Of a stretch of DNA of 64,000 nt, positions 19,609 to 30,439 are shown one piece after another (the first letter of the stretch is position 1; the number at the start of each line of letters is the position of its first letter). Location: contig NZ_WOBR01000002.1 in assembly GCF_009727955.1 (NCBI RefSeq), positions 62,001-126,000 on the forward strand. The letters are read 5' to 3'. Both the position numbers and the translations under genes were made by a program. Below the pieces are notes generated by a model that worked only from the letters and a program-made list of their open reading frames with translations, was not told the origin of the DNA and did not search any database. Origin of the DNA: Aliivibrio fischeri. Its GTDB lineage: Bacteria; Pseudomonadota; Gammaproteobacteria; Enterobacterales; Vibrionaceae.

Positions 19609-22467
19609 TTATTTAAGCCAATGCTCCCAAGCTTTTATTACGGCGTTTCTTTCATCACTGAATTTATCGTCTTCAACGTCGGCATCAAAACCAAGTAAAT
19701 TACGGTGATGTATTTCATTTCTTAATGTGCAATAAGCCTCAACGAGCTCATTTGCAGTACCATTGTCCATCACATCTTGCTGAGCAAAGCTTTCAAATAT
19801 TCTAACGTTATCTGACCAATGGGTTAACTTGGGAAGTGTATGGCTGTATTTCAAAACAAGATATTGTGCCAAAAATTCAATATCTGTAATTCCCCCAGCA
19901 TCTTGCTTAATCATAAAACGATGCGCTTTTTTCCCACCAAGGTGATCACGCATTTTTTCTCGCATATCAAGAACATCTTGTTTTAGCTTTTCATCTTCTC
20001 GCTCTAAGCACAAAATCTCATGCCGTGTAGTTCTAAAAGCTTGTTGTAATTGTTCATCACCATAAATCATACGAGCTCGAACTAAAGCTTGATGTTCCCA
20101 TGTCCACGCATCCTCTCTTTGGTATTCATCAAACGCCTCACTCGTACTAACGAGCAGACCCGATGCGCCAGATGGACGTAAACGAGTATCCACTTCATAC
20201 AAAATGCCTGATGCAGTACGAACTGAAAAAATATGAATAATGCGCTGCGCTAATCGTAAATAAAATTGGCGACCATCAATCTCTTTTTTACCATTGGTAT
20301 ACGTATTAACATCACAATCGTGCATGAATACGATATCGAGATCGGAGTTATAACCTAACTCCCATCCGCCTACTTTACCATAACCAATAACCGCAAAACC
20401 TTTACTATCTCTACCTTCTAAATGAGAGGGTTCACCAAATTTCTCAGTTACTTGTAACCAAGCTTGGTTTACAACCGCCTCTACTATTGCTTCTGATAGA
20501 TAAGTTAAGTGATCACTCACTTTCATCAACGATAAACCACCAGCAATGTCTGATGCAGCAATCCTAAGCAAGCATATTTGCTTAAACTGGCGCAAAGCTT
20601 CCATTTGCTGTTCCATGTCATCTTCAGGAATACGAGCTAAAAACTCACGCAATTCGACTTTATATTGGCTTAATTCAATAGGATTATAGAGTTGGTTAAT
20701 ATCCAATAGTTCATCTAATAATATTGGATATCGCGTTAATTGCTCTGCAACCATTGGGCTTGCTGAACACAAACGAACTAAATGCTGCAGTGCACCATTA
20801 TGTTCATCCAATAATTCAAGGTACGTTGTTCTAGTTGCAATGGCCTGAATCAATTTAGTTAGGCGAGGTAAAGTATCAGCTGCGTCTTCTCGCTTAATCA
20901 CAATATTGAACAATTTCGGCATTAAATGCGTAATCGCATCTCGCCCTCTTGGCCCTAAGGTTTTCTTTTTAAGCTCACCTTTAAAGTCAATAATCTGATT
21001 AGTGAGTTGTACTGATTGCTCTGGATTGAGCTCTTCGAGAATGTGCTCTAATACTTCTTTGTTATGAGCCATATCCCATAACTCACGATAAGATGAATCG
21101 ATACTGTTTTCTGACTCATCGTCATCATCACCAATCAGGTCATGGAATACCGCATGAATTGACGTCATGTGTTGCTGTATTTCTGTATACAAGGTTGACC
21201 AATCTTGCATTCCCATCGCAAAAGCTAAACGCATTTGATCTCTTTCATCATCAGGTAACGTCTGCGTTTGTTTGTCATTGATAGCTTGTAACAGGTTTTC
21301 TAAACGTCTTAAAAAGCAATACCCCACCATTAAGGTATCAACATCTGAAACAGAAAGTTGTCCTAATTCTTTAATCGCAGATAAGGTTTCTAGTAACCCA
21401 CGACCACGCAATGATGGCTCACGTCCACCACGAATAAGTTGGAATACTTGAGCAATAAACTCAACTTCTCGAATACCACCTGCGCCTAATTTAATATTGT
21501 TACTTAATCCACGACGGCGAACTTCACTGGTGATCATGGATTTCATTCGACGTAATGCTTGAATGGCACCAAAATCAATATAGCGACGAAAAACAAAGGG
21601 ACGCAGCATTTGGCGAAGTTCTTGATAATGGCTATACGTTTCTTTACCCATTACTCGCGCTTTTATCATTGCGTAACGCTCCCAGTCACGCCCTTGCTCT
21701 TGATAATAATCTTCTAACGCTGCGTAACTCATGACTAACGGTCCACTGTCTCCAAATGGACGAAGTCGTAAATCAACTCGATAACAGAAACCATCAAATG
21801 TTTTTTGATCTAACGCTTTAATCAGCTTTTGGCCTAATCGAGTAAAAAATTGTGCATTGGCAATGCTACGACGAGCGCCTTCGGTCTCCCCGTTTTCAGG
21901 ATAAGTAAAAATCAAATCAATATCGGATGAGAAATTCAACTCTCCACCACCCAATTTACCCATGCCGATAATGAGCATGGGTTGATCCTCACCTTTCTCG
22001 TTCTTAGGTGTACCCCAATCAATACACGCTTGCTTATATAACCATTGATACGACTCAACAATTAGGGCTTCAGCCAGTAACGATAGGTGAGATAAGCTTT
22101 GCTTTAATGACCAATTGGAGGTGTCATTGTGAGCTAAATTAAAATCCTGCCATGCAATGTAACTCATCTCTCGACGACGAAAATAACGAAGTTCCCTCAT
22201 TAAACTATTTTCATCGGTGCATTTCGTTAACTGAGTTTGTAATAACTCTCGATATTGTTCACTACGACACTCCACTTCGAATAAGTTTGGAAAATGCTGA
22301 CAAAGATATTCATCTTGTTCAAACGCTTCATGAAGAAAGTCACTGCATCCCAAAGCTATCATTAATTGAGTTTTAAACGCTTCTGGCCACGATTGAATAT
22401 GATCAATATATGTAAGCTCTTGAAAACGATGTTCAGCGAGAGAAAGTAGAGATGATGGCAAAGACAT
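19609..22467 (-). CDS. glnE: Glutamine synthetase adenylyltransferase / adenylyl-removing enzyme
   Basis: GlnE adenylylates and deadenylylates glutamine synthetase in response to nitrogen status signalled through PII. The protein is 952 residues, with two nucleotidyltransferase domains: [20 protein letters not shown] in the deadenylylating half and [20 protein letters not shown] in the adenylylating half. Each has the expected metal-binding D-x-D. I chose the ATG at 22467 ([15 protein letters not shown]) because AAGGA sits 5 bases upstream; the ATG 24 bases earlier lacks a comparable site. The last base of the reading frame is followed by hldE's upstream region. Confidence 0.94.
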   Translation of the reverse strand: MSLPSSLLSLAEHRFQELTYIDHIQSWPEAFKTQLMIALGCSDFLHEAFEQDEYLCQHFPNLFEVECRSEQYRELLQTQLTKCTDENSLMRELRYFRRREMSYIAWQDFNLAHNDTSNWSLKQSLSHLSLLAEALIVESYQWLYKQACIDWGTPKNEKGEDQPMLIIGMGKLGGGELNFSSDIDLIFTYPENGETEGARRSIANAQFFTRLGQKLIKALDQKTFDGFCYRVDLRLRPFGDSGPLVMSYAALEDYYQEQGRDWERYAMIKARVMGKETYSHYQELRQMLRPFVFRRYIDFGAIQALRRMKSMITSEVRRRGLSNNIKLGAGGIREVEFIAQVFQLIRGGREPSLRGRGLLETLSAIKELGQLSVSDVDTLMVGYCFLRRLENLLQAINDKQTQTLPDDERDQMRLAFAMGMQDWSTLYTEIQQHMTSIHAVFHDLIGDDDDESENSIDSSYRELWDMAHNKEVLEHILEELNPEQSVQLTNQIIDFKGELKKKTLGPRGRDAITHLMPKLFNIVIKREDAADTLPRLTKLIQAIATRTTYLELLDEHNGALQHLVRLCSASPMVAEQLTRYPILLDELLDINQLYNPIELSQYKVELREFLARIPEDDMEQQMEALRQFKQICLLRIAASDIAGGLSLMKVSDHLTYLSEAIVEAVVNQAWLQVTEKFGEPSHLEGRDSKGFAVIGYGKVGGWELGYNSDLDIVFMHDCDVNTYTNGKKEIDGRQFYLRLAQRIIHIFSVRTASGILYEVDTRLRPSGASGLLVSTSEAFDEYQREDAWTWEHQALVRARMIYGDEQLQQAFRTTRHEILCLEREDEKLKQDVLDMREKMRDHLGGKKAHRFMIKQDAGGITDIEFLAQYLVLKYSHTLPKLTHWSDNVRIFESFAQQDVMDNGTANELVEAYCTLRNEIHHRNLLGFDADVEDDKFSDERNAVIKAWEHWLK

Positions 22468-22623
22468 GATATTCCTTATCGAAAGTTCCATTCATACCAA
22501 TTCGAGCAAATAAATGAATCGGTTATGTTAACAAGCAAAATAGCCATAGACTTATTTGGATTAGTAGCATAGTACACAGAGCAAATAACACTGTGCCAAA
22601 TTTTAGTTTTAGCCGCAAACAAA

Positions 22624-22650
22624 AACGCCTACAACTGGAGTGTAGGCGTT
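22624..22650 (-). terminator. Rho-independent terminator of the chemoreceptor gene
   Basis: A perfect 10-base-pair stem (AACGCCTACA / TGTAGGCGTT) with a 7-base loop, followed on the minus strand by TTTGTTTG. It lies 22 bases beyond the chemoreceptor stop. Confidence 0.82.
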
Positions 22651-22672
22651 ATTAATTTTAAAGCAGGATAAG

Positions 22673-24274
22673 TTAGATTTTAAAAACCTTCATTTTTGAC
22701 TCTAACTCTTCTGCATTTTTCTGCATTTCTTCTGAGGTTTCCGTTAATTCAGTCATCACCACAACAGAAGCATCAACCAACTCTCTAACATTAGTTAGGT
22801 TTTGATCCATTTCTTCCGCTACGCTGCTTTGTTGATCTGCAGCACTTGCGATCTGGAAGTTCATTTCATTAATCTTATTTACTTGTTCAACAATGCGATC
22901 AAGTTCAGACCCTGCATTCGTAACAAGCTCAACACCTTCCGCGGCTTCAACTACGCTTTTTTCCATCAACTCTACCGCTTGATTAGCGCTGTTTTGAAGT
23001 TGCGTGATCATATCTTGAATTTCTACTGTCGCCCCTTGAGTACTCTGCGCAAGGTTTCTTACCTCATCAGCAACGACAGCAAAACCACGACCAGCGTCAC
23101 CAGCACGTGCCGCTTCAATCGCCGCGTTAAGAGCAAGTAAGTTAGTCTGTTCTGAAATACCACGAATCGTCTCAACAACAGAGCTAATAGAAACCACTCG
23201 CTCTTCTACTTGATTTACCACTTCTGCTGAGGCAGCAATATCACCTGACAATGCTTGAATCTTAACAATTGTACCTTCTACAAACTCTTGGCCAATTTTC
23301 GCTTGAGATTGAGCTTGCTCAGTTCCAATTGAAGCATTACGTGCATTCTCAGCAACATTTTGAACCGTTGAGTTCATTTCACTCATCGCTGTTGCTAACT
23401 GGTCAATTTCTGCAAACTCCTCTTGAGCCGCTTCCTTTGTACCTTCCATACTGATAGTCATGACTTCAGTTAAACCCGCGAGCTCTTGAGATGCTGACAA
23501 CTGAGTCTCAACAACACTCTTTAGTTGTAACCGTGTTTTATTCAACTCTCTTGCTAAATCACCAAATTCATCTTTACAGTTCATCTCTACTGGCTCTGAT
23601 AAATTTTGCTCCGCGATCTGCTTCATTGACGTATTCAAGTATTTCATTTGTCGTAGCATAATGCTTGAAGCACCAAGTAAAATAACCATGAATGACACAA
23701 TCATTGCCAAAGTTTGCCAGATCACTTGAGTGAGATAATCTTGATAATATTGTTCTGCAACACTAGCTGATTGAGAAGCCACAACAACCCAGTTATGGTC
23801 TGGAACTTTCACCGCTGACTCATATCGAGTGTGATCAAGTAATGAATAGGTTTTATTAGAAGTGAGTTGCTCAAATACTTGCTGTAATGATGCCCCTTCA
23901 TCTAACGTTTGAGTTAACGATGAAAGCGATGTTGCTGATTGATGTCCAAAGACTTTACCTGTGTCACGGTCAATTACATAAATGTAGTTACCGTCTTTCC
24001 AGCCCTTAGCTTGAATTGTGATGGCTTCTGCAGCTAACTCTTTTCCTTCAGCGTTATAATTTAGTAGACGATTTACAAGTTCAGCATTCGCCATTGCAGA
24101 TTCTTGTGCTCGCTCTTTCTGAATAGTAATAACGGATTGATAAAATGTATTAGCATCCCATAACTGTTTCGTTACCAACAATATGGTACTAAATACCATT
24201 AACATGACCAATTTTGGTACCAATTTAATATCGGTGACTAGCCTTTCCCATGGCTTAAACGTTATTACTGACAT
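22673..24274 (-). CDS. Methyl-accepting chemotaxis protein
   Basis: A 533-residue membrane chemoreceptor. Order: cytoplasmic N-terminus, TM1 (about 20-40), a periplasmic sensor of about 145 residues that looks like a single Cache domain, TM2 (about 187-209), HAMP linker, then a long coiled-coil signalling domain. The hairpin tip is canonical: [19 protein letters not shown] followed by [14 protein letters not shown], the CheA/CheW contact. No CheR-docking pentapeptide is present at the C-terminus (it ends KMKVFKI). The ligand is unknown. It interrupts the usual closeness of glnE and the triphosphatase gene, so it is probably a lineage-specific insertion. Confidence 0.93.
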   Translation of the reverse strand: MSVITFKPWERLVTDIKLVPKLVMLMVFSTILLVTKQLWDANTFYQSVITIQKERAQESAMANAELVNRLLNYNAEGKELAAEAITIQAKGWKDGNYIYVIDRDTGKVFGHQSATSLSSLTQTLDEGASLQQVFEQLTSNKTYSLLDHTRYESAVKVPDHNWVVVASQSASVAEQYYQDYLTQVIWQTLAMIVSFMVILLGASSIMLRQMKYLNTSMKQIAEQNLSEPVEMNCKDEFGDLARELNKTRLQLKSVVETQLSASQELAGLTEVMTISMEGTKEAAQEEFAEIDQLATAMSEMNSTVQNVAENARNASIGTEQAQSQAKIGQEFVEGTIVKIQALSGDIAASAEVVNQVEERVVSISSVVETIRGISEQTNLLALNAAIEAARAGDAGRGFAVVADEVRNLAQSTQGATVEIQDMITQLQNSANQAVELMEKSVVEAAEGVELVTNAGSELDRIVEQVNKINEMNFQIASAADQQSSVAEEMDQNLTNVRELVDASVVVMTELTETSEEMQKNAEELESKMKVFKI

Positions 24275-24380
24275 AGTTTCTCCCGCAACCTTTCAGAATT
24301 AAATTTTTTAGTGCATGATGAAAACGCTTCATGCAGATACACATATCACTTTTGTTTTTAACGGAAATACATAAATAATT

Positions 24381-25145
24381 ATGATGAATAATAACAAAGT
24401 TGACCTTAAACCAATGAGCTTAATGTCACTGATACTTTCCTTTTTATCGTTAATTGTGATCTCTAGCCTACTGTTTGTACCACTAGAACATAATAGTCGC
24501 ACCATACTGATCGCACTTGATACTATTATCTGCGCACTCTTTTTATTTCAACTATCTCTAGACTTATTCCGTACAAAACATAAAACACAATATCTAAAAG
24601 ATCATTGGATAGATTTTGTTGCTAGCATTCCGATTATTGAACCTGTTCGTTATGCTCGTATTTTTCACATTCTGCGTGTTTTCCGCTTACTACGATCTAG
24701 CCAATCATTACTAAAACAAATCCGCTCAAACCGTAAAGAAGCCACTATTGCCTCCATTTTAGTATTGATGGTCACCCTTATTTCTTTAGGTTCTGTCTTT
24801 ATGCTGATGTTTGAAGGTAATAATCCTAATGCAAACATACAAACCGCAGGGGATGCTATATGGTGGGCCTTTGTGACCATTTCAACGGTTGGCTATGGCG
24901 ATCATTATCCAATAACGGTGGCAGGAAAAATTTTAGCGGTAATGATTATTTTATCTGGCGTTGGTATTTTCGGTATGATCTCAGGCTTAATAACATCAAT
25001 CATCACAGAGCCAGCGAAACTAGAACAGAGACGACATGAGCAACAAGAAAAGCGAGAAAGAGATGAAAAACTCAATTTACTCTTACAACAGCAAGCCGAG
25101 ATTTTGAAAAAGATTGAGCTCATAGAAAATAAAAAAGAGAAGTAA
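24381..25145 (+). CDS. Voltage-gated-type potassium channel (Kv/ion transport family)
   Basis: A 254-residue channel subunit. Visible are an N-terminal voltage-sensor-like region with an arginine-bearing S4 (RYARIFHILRVFRLLRSS, about residues 94-111), the pore loop with the selectivity filter TVGYGD (about 170-175), a following S6 helix, and a charged, coiled-coil C-terminus rich in E, K, R and Q. There is no RCK/TrkA-N domain. Family knowledge says tetrameric, potassium-selective, inner membrane. The start lacks a good ribosome-binding site, and the second codon is also ATG. Its position next to a chemoreceptor is suggestive but unproven. Confidence 0.88.
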   Translation: MMNNNKVDLKPMSLMSLILSFLSLIVISSLLFVPLEHNSRTILIALDTIICALFLFQLSLDLFRTKHKTQYLKDHWIDFVASIPIIEPVRYARIFHILRVFRLLRSSQSLLKQIRSNRKEATIASILVLMVTLISLGSVFMLMFEGNNPNANIQTAGDAIWWAFVTISTVGYGDHYPITVAGKILAVMIILSGVGIFGMISGLITSIITEPAKLEQRRHEQQEKRERDEKLNLLLQQQAEILKKIELIENKKEK

Positions 25146-25224
25146 TTAAACCTACTTAGGCTAATTCCTTCTCTCTTGGTTACAACTGCAACTGGCTCTC
25201 AATAAATTAGAGTTATGTAAACCT

Positions 25225-26742
25225 CTATTGCCAATAAGGAGGATATTCAAGCCCAGCTCGACGAGTTTGCTCCATGGCGTGCAGAATTGAGCGTTCTTGA
25301 CGAAGTAGCCAACGTTCAAGTTGCTCTCGCTCTTCGTTATCTTCCAAAAGCTGCACTCGCGAACGTAATGGCTCTAAACTCATCAAGTCACCAATACCTT
25401 GTAATAAATCTAACCAAGGCAGACGGAACCCTTTTCTTCGCTCTTCATCATAAATAAGAGCAAAACAAGTACCTGTCATCAAATTACGACGCAAACGCAT
25501 TTTCTGTTTAAAGTAGTCCACAGGTAATAATTGGTTCTCTGTCGAGAATGCAGAATCTAACGCTTCCCACGTACGATCAAGCAATATGCCAGAGTGACTA
25601 TCGATAGATTCTTGCAACACTTGACGTTTTTTATCATCAAGGAAAGGCTGCCAATCACGAGTTAATATCCAACGACTTAAATCGAGTAAAAGACCACAAT
25701 AACGAGCTGACATTAATAATTTCATCATCTCATCAGTTGTAGGTAATGCTTCTGCACTCTCTTTTAAGCTGGCAACTAAAAACTTACGAGCATCCAGTTT
25801 TCTTAATACATTGCCTTTTTCTTCAATTAAATACTCAAGGTGTTCAGATTCATCCAGCCAATGCAACTCTTCTTCTAACCATTTTAACTCTTGGCGTAAT
25901 AATTCACTGGCTCGTTTAGGTACCATTTCACCAAACACCAAGAAGATTTGTCGCAAGAATGCGATAGCAATGCGAATTTCTTGTAGTGCTAATTTATCCT
26001 GAGTATCGACATAAATTTGTTCATGATAATGCCAATGTGACAACGCATGCTCTAACGAATTAACAAAGCACGTTTCTACACTATCGCTTGATTCGGTTCT
26101 TACTAAGGTTAATGGTTTTACGCTATCCGTAGGCGTATCCATCGCTAAACGATACCCTTTTGCCGCTTTACTTTGGTTGCCCAACCGCATTCCACCAGAG
26201 CTACACAAATCACGCGCTAGGGTAAATAATGCATCGGTTTGACCTGATTTAAGTTCAAGTTCAACTTCGCAAATCGGAGTGGTTTTATCACCCGAAATCA
26301 CCTCACCTTGGTCAAATGCCAATTCAATTTCACTGCCATCAGGCATAGCAACTAACCATTGTTGACGAACAAAATTGGTAGAAAAAAGAGGAGAAAGTTG
26401 CTGCTGAAGATCTTCTAAAGTGATGTCATCTGGCCATGCATCGGAAGGATGTAAATAAACATTTGGAATGTCAGAATCGTGATCTGCATTGTATTCTGGT
26501 CGTTGATGTAAACCAGCAACAACTCTTCCCGCAGTCTTTAATGTTTGAATGCGTTCATCATTAAATCGTCGGATTCTAAGTCCAGTATCATGCTTACGAA
26601 GATGCTGTTCAGGAGTATCAAAATAGATGTTTCCTAGGTTAAGACAGCTTTGTTCTATGACTTTCGCGCCTGAAATTTTGTCTATAATAGTGTCTACAAA
26701 CTCAGGAAATACAAAAAATTTCAATTCTATTTCAGTTTCCAT
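25225..26742 (-). CDS. ygiF: Inorganic triphosphatase, CYTH-CHAD protein (YgiF-like)
   Basis: A 505-residue protein with an N-terminal CYTH domain, recognised by METEIELKFFVFPEF (the E-x-E-x-K signature) and paired acidic/basic strands. A C-terminal CHAD domain rich in His, Arg and Lys helices follows. E. coli YgiF hydrolyses inorganic triphosphate; CHAD domains bind polyphosphate. I chose the ATG at 26742, with GAGG 5 bases upstream and the signature at the extreme N-terminus, over an ATG 60 bases earlier. It is divergent from the phosphate-transport pair, a sensible phosphate-metabolism neighbourhood. Confidence 0.9.
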   Translation of the reverse strand: METEIELKFFVFPEFVDTIIDKISGAKVIEQSCLNLGNIYFDTPEQHLRKHDTGLRIRRFNDERIQTLKTAGRVVAGLHQRPEYNADHDSDIPNVYLHPSDAWPDDITLEDLQQQLSPLFSTNFVRQQWLVAMPDGSEIELAFDQGEVISGDKTTPICEVELELKSGQTDALFTLARDLCSSGGMRLGNQSKAAKGYRLAMDTPTDSVKPLTLVRTESSDSVETCFVNSLEHALSHWHYHEQIYVDTQDKLALQEIRIAIAFLRQIFLVFGEMVPKRASELLRQELKWLEEELHWLDESEHLEYLIEEKGNVLRKLDARKFLVASLKESAEALPTTDEMMKLLMSARYCGLLLDLSRWILTRDWQPFLDDKKRQVLQESIDSHSGILLDRTWEALDSAFSTENQLLPVDYFKQKMRLRRNLMTGTCFALIYDEERRKGFRLPWLDLLQGIGDLMSLEPLRSRVQLLEDNEEREQLERWLLRQERSILHAMEQTRRAGLEYPPYWQ

Positions 26743-26927
26743 AATGACCTCATAACCGTTGTCTTTCCAAGGATATGGCTTAAACTGTTCGGTATCAAGC
26801 AAGAAATAATGCCCAAACCATGATCTAAAGTAGTTTTATTGAGTCTAGGATTGGGTTAACATTCGCGCCTTTATGGCCATCGTCTAACAAATCACCATTA
26901 GGTGCTTGTTTTATAGGTTAAGAAACC

Positions 26928-27608
26928 ATGCCAGTAAATACTATTATGGGGTTATTCGCAAAGTCCCCTATGAAACCTTTGCAGCGTCACGTTGTTTGTG
27001 TCAATGAATGCTGCTCACTTCTTGTTCCGTTTTTCGAAACGTGCACAAAAGGTGATTGGGAAAAAGCGAATGAAATTCGTACGCAGATTTCTCATTTAGA
27101 GAAAGAAGCGGATGTATTAAAACGTGAAATCCGTTTGAAGCTTCCACGCGGTTTATTCATGCCAGTTGATCGTACCGATATGCTTGGTCTTTTAACTCAG
27201 CAAGATAAACTTGCTAACTTAGCTAAAGATATTGCTGGCCGCGTTGTTGGTCGCCAACTTGAAATTCCAAGCTCCATGCAGGATGCATTTTTAGCTTATG
27301 TTCAACGCTGTTTAGATGCTGCTAGTCAAGCACAAGAAGTAATCAGCGAATTGGACGAGCTATTGGAAACAGGCTTTAAAGGACGTGAAGTCACTTTGGT
27401 TGCAGAAATGATCAATAAATTAGATATCATTGAAGATGATACTGATGAATTGCAAATTAAACTGCGCCAACAACTCATGAGCATCGAACACAAGTACAAT
27501 CCGATCGATGTTATGTTCCTTTATAAAATCCTTGAGTGGGTTGGTGGCATTGCCGACCAAGCACAACGTGTTGGTTCTCGTTTAGAACTAATGCTATCTC
27601 GCTCATAA
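26928..27608 (+). CDS. Pit accessory protein (TIGR00153 / DUF47, PhoU-like)
   Basis: A 226-residue all-helical protein of the DUF47/TIGR00153 family, related to PhoU, with the N-terminus MPVNTIMGLFAKSPMKPLQR. Helices contain the acidic metal-binding style segments typical of PhoU-like proteins (EKEAD near residue 63 and LDIIEDDTDEL near 165). It lies 27 bases ahead of a Pit transporter, the usual family arrangement, so a role in regulating or assembling phosphate transport is likely. The direct biochemical role is not established. An AAG element precedes the ATG. Confidence 0.85.
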   Translation: MPVNTIMGLFAKSPMKPLQRHVVCVNECCSLLVPFFETCTKGDWEKANEIRTQISHLEKEADVLKREIRLKLPRGLFMPVDRTDMLGLLTQQDKLANLAKDIAGRVVGRQLEIPSSMQDAFLAYVQRCLDAASQAQEVISELDELLETGFKGREVTLVAEMINKLDIIEDDTDELQIKLRQQLMSIEHKYNPIDVMFLYKILEWVGGIADQAQRVGSRLELMLSRS

Positions 27609-27635
27609 GTTTGTGATTCAGTAACAGGTAATACA

Positions 27636-28916
27636 ATGGATATTCTTGCTAACTACGGCACGACCCTTATTTTAATCGCAGCCTTCTTTGGCTTCCTTAT
27701 GGCTATTGGTATTGGTGCAAATGATGTTGCCAATGCAATGGGCACATCTGTAGGGTCTAAAGCACTAACAGTAAAACAAGCAATCATCATTGCTATGATC
27801 TTCGAATTTGCAGGGGCATACCTTGCAGGTGGTGAGGTTACAGATACAATCCGCAAAGGGGTAATTGATACCTCTCTATTCGCTAGCCAACCTGAAGTTT
27901 TAGTTTACGGTATGATGTCAGCACTACTTGCTGCTGGTACTTGGCTATTACTTGCTTCTTACATGGGCTGGCCAGTATCAACAACTCACTCAATCATTGG
28001 TGCTATCATTGGTTTCGCGTGTGTTGCTGTTGGTACAGAAGCGGTTGATTGGAGCTCAGTTCAAGGTATCGTTGGTAGCTGGTTAGTTACCCCGCTTATC
28101 TCTGGTATCTTTGCTTATATGATCTTTATCAGTGCTCAACGACTGATATTCGATACAGATAAGCCACTGATGAATGCGAAACGTTTTGTTCCTGTTTACA
28201 TGTTCATTACGACTATGGTTATCGCTCTTGTTACGATCAAAAAAGGTCTAAAACATGTTGGCTTACACCTAAGTAATGGTGAGGCATGGATTGCTTCTGC
28301 AGGTATCTCTGCATTAGTAATGGTTGGTGGTTACATGTATATTTCTCGTAAATTTGCAAATACTGTAAACGATGAGAAAGACAGCCGTGGTTTTACTGGC
28401 GTAGAAAGTATCTTCAGTACGCTTATGGTTATCACAGCGTGTGCGATGGCTTTCGCTCACGGTTCAAACGATGTTGCTAATGCGATTGGTCCTCTATCTG
28501 CGGTTGTTTCAACGGTTGAGCACATGGGCGAAATCACAGCGAAAAGCACCATCGCTTGGTGGATTCTTCCATTAGGTGGTATTGGTATTGTTGTTGGTCT
28601 TGCGACTTTAGGTCACAAAGTAATGGCAACAGTTGGTACTGGTATTACAGAACTGACTCCTAGCCGTGGTTTTGCTGCTCAATTAGCGACAGCATCAACG
28701 GTTGTATTAGCGTCAGGTACTGGTCTTCCAATCTCAACAACACAAACATTAGTTGGTGCGGTTCTAGGTGTAGGTTTTGCACGTGGTATTGGCGCACTAA
28801 ACTTAGGTGTGGTTCGTAACATTGTTGCATCTTGGGTTGTTACCCTACCTGCAGGTGCGTTATTAGCGGTAGTTTTCTACTACGCAATGCAAGCGATCTT
28901 TGGTATCGGCGCATAA
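27636..28916 (+). CDS. pit: Low-affinity inorganic phosphate transporter, Pit family
   Basis: A 426-residue inner-membrane permease of the PHO4/Pit family with about ten hydrophobic segments. The duplicated family motifs are clear: GANDVANAMGTSVGS (residues 27-41) in the first half and GSNDVANAIGP in the second. STTHSIIGAIIG and STTQTLVGAVLG form the matched P-loop-like pair. It moves metal-phosphate with protons. It follows the PhoU-like gene in what is probably one operon and ends before a strong terminator. The protein looks complete. Confidence 0.92.
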   Translation: MDILANYGTTLILIAAFFGFLMAIGIGANDVANAMGTSVGSKALTVKQAIIIAMIFEFAGAYLAGGEVTDTIRKGVIDTSLFASQPEVLVYGMMSALLAAGTWLLLASYMGWPVSTTHSIIGAIIGFACVAVGTEAVDWSSVQGIVGSWLVTPLISGIFAYMIFISAQRLIFDTDKPLMNAKRFVPVYMFITTMVIALVTIKKGLKHVGLHLSNGEAWIASAGISALVMVGGYMYISRKFANTVNDEKDSRGFTGVESIFSTLMVITACAMAFAHGSNDVANAIGPLSAVVSTVEHMGEITAKSTIAWWILPLGGIGIVVGLATLGHKVMATVGTGITELTPSRGFAAQLATASTVVLASGTGLPISTTQTLVGAVLGVGFARGIGALNLGVVRNIVASWVVTLPAGALLAVVFYYAMQAIFGIGA

Positions 28917-28943
28917 GCTTAATCAATTTTGCAACAATGGCAC

Positions 28944-28969
28944 AAAGAGGAGAGTAATATCTCCTCTTT
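28944..28969 (+). terminator. Rho-independent terminator of pit
   Basis: A perfect 10-base-pair stem (AAAGAGGAGA / TCTCCTCTTT) with a 6-base loop, ending in CTTTTCTTG on the plus strand, 27 bases past the pit stop. Confidence 0.82.
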
Positions 28970-29084
28970 TCTTGCATCTGGGCCCAATTATTTTTAGTAT
29001 CTATAGCTTCGTTTGAATCGATAAGATATCAGCACTTGATGATCTCAAAATGATTCAGGGTCCATTTTTCAAAGGAATATTATT

Positions 29085-29696
29085 GTGAAGCATTTTATTA
29101 GCCTGATTCTACTTGCTTGGGCTATTGCTGCGCCAGCACAAGCTCAAACTCGTTATATTTCTGATAACCTGTTTACTTACATGCATTCAGGTCCAAGCAA
29201 CCAATACAAAATTATTGGTAGTGTTAATGCGGGTGATCGAATCACTCAATTGGCAAGTAACAGAAGTACTGGTTTTACGCAAATCGTAGATACTAAAGGT
29301 CGTAAAGGCTGGGTTGAAAGTAAGTTTGTTTCTCGTCAACCAGGTTTAGGTGAGCGTTTACCAAAGGTTGAACAAGAACTGGCTACAGTTAAAACACAAC
29401 TGGCTAACGCTCGTAAAGCGGCTAACAATGAAAAAGCCGGGTTAGCTGATAGCTTGGAACAACGTAATAAACAAATTCAAGATTTAGAGCAAAGCTACAG
29501 TGATGTAAATAATCAACTAATTAGCTCTCAAACAGAAGTTCGTGAACTACGAGCTAAACTTGATACACAAAAAGAAGACCTACTACTAAAATACTTTATG
29601 TACGGTGGTGGTGTTGCTGGTATCGGTTTATTGTTTGGTTTACTACTTCCACACATGATCCCAAGTCGTAAGAAGAAACCAAACGGCTGGTCTTAA
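29085..29696 (+). CDS. SH3-domain protein (TIGR04211 / YgiM-like)
   Basis: A 203-residue envelope protein starting with GTG at 29085, with AAAGGA upstream. Order: signal peptide (residues 1-20, ending PAQAQ), a bacterial SH3 domain (about 23-90, with YMHSGPSNQYKIIGSV and GRKGWVESKFV), a coiled coil (about 95-165), and a C-terminal membrane helix (about 170-190, ending in a positive RKKKPNG tail). It therefore sits in the periplasm, anchored at its C-terminus. Function is unknown in the family. It is convergent with exeB across a strong terminator. Confidence 0.85.
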   Translation: MKHFISLILLAWAIAAPAQAQTRYISDNLFTYMHSGPSNQYKIIGSVNAGDRITQLASNRSTGFTQIVDTKGRKGWVESKFVSRQPGLGERLPKVEQELATVKTQLANARKAANNEKAGLADSLEQRNKQIQDLEQSYSDVNNQLISSQTEVRELRAKLDTQKEDLLLKYFMYGGGVAGIGLLFGLLLPHMIPSRKKKPNGWS

Positions 29697-29712
29697 TCGA
29701 CAAGTTTCATAT

Positions 29713-29748
29713 AATAAAAAAGCTCAGAATATTCTGAGCTTTTTTATT
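29713..29748. terminator. Bidirectional terminator between the SH3 protein gene and exeB
   Basis: A perfect palindrome with 18-base arms (AATAAAAAAGCTCAGAAT and its complement) and no loop. A and T tracts at the ends make it usable from both sides. It lies between convergent genes, 10 bases from the exeB stop. Confidence 0.92.
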
Positions 29749-29757
29749 TATTACAAA

Positions 29758-30438
29758 TTACCCTTTCCATTCATACAGTGCTGGGATTTCAATTTTCTGT
29801 CCTTTAAAATCAACGACCACATTTCTTGGGTTAATTTCTAATAAGGAAATATTTGACGTTATATGTCCGCCTATATTCACCTCTTTTCCATTTACTTTAA
29901 CCCATCGACGGCTAGGCTTAGACGTGTAGTTATGCGTTTGAAAATTCATCGCAGGCAAGCGCCCGATAAATTGAGCTGCATTTTTATCTAATGCGACAAC
30001 GCCAGAATAAGTATCTGACGACTCTTCAGCTTCTGACTCAACATAATCATTTTCAGGATCATTCAATATTGACTCAAATCGAGCGGCTAATTCTGGAGAT
30101 AACCCAGACAGATCCAATTCATTTACATTGAAATCACCAGAATCTCCCATGCTTTTATTTTTTATAGGCGCCTTTGTTTCAGGTTCTGAAACCAAAGAAG
30201 ATTCAATCGTATTGCCCCTACTTTTAACAGATGAAATCAATGCGAGCTTCGTTGCCTGAATAGGTAATTTTTGAGTATCTACCTTTGGAAATGAAAGTTC
30301 TGTATAAGTCGAAGGTGACATAATTATCTCTTGTTGCTGAGCTTGATAATAAGGCCAAGCTATATACGCACTAAGTGATATCGGAGGTAAAATAATAATT
30401 GCTCCAATGATTACGGGAGATATCGATTTGGACAACAT
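29758..30438 (-). CDS. exeB: General secretion pathway protein B (GspB/ExeB)
   Basis: A 226-residue bitopic membrane protein of the GspB/ExeB family. It has a short cytoplasmic N-terminus, a transmembrane helix (about residues 7-28), a low-complexity, charged periplasmic linker and the conserved C-terminal domain (about 165-226) containing RRWVKVNGKEVNIGGHI. With ExeA it helps the type II secretin ExeD assemble in the outer membrane. I chose the ATG at 30438, 1 base after the exeA stop, with AAGGAG upstream; an ATG 45 bases earlier overlaps exeA. It is not accompanied by the exeC-N operon in this window. Confidence 0.88.
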   Translation of the reverse strand: MLSKSISPVIIGAIIILPPISLSAYIAWPYYQAQQQEIIMSPSTYTELSFPKVDTQKLPIQATKLALISSVKSRGNTIESSLVSEPETKAPIKNKSMGDSGDFNVNELDLSGLSPELAARFESILNDPENDYVESEAEESSDTYSGVVALDKNAAQFIGRLPAMNFQTHNYTSKPSRRWVKVNGKEVNIGGHITSNISLLEINPRNVVVDFKGQKIEIPALYEWKG

Positions 30439-30439
30439 A

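Noticed and set aside
22802-23140. 112-residue open frame on the plus strand
   Set aside because: It is antisense to the conserved signalling domain of the chemoreceptor, which is certain.
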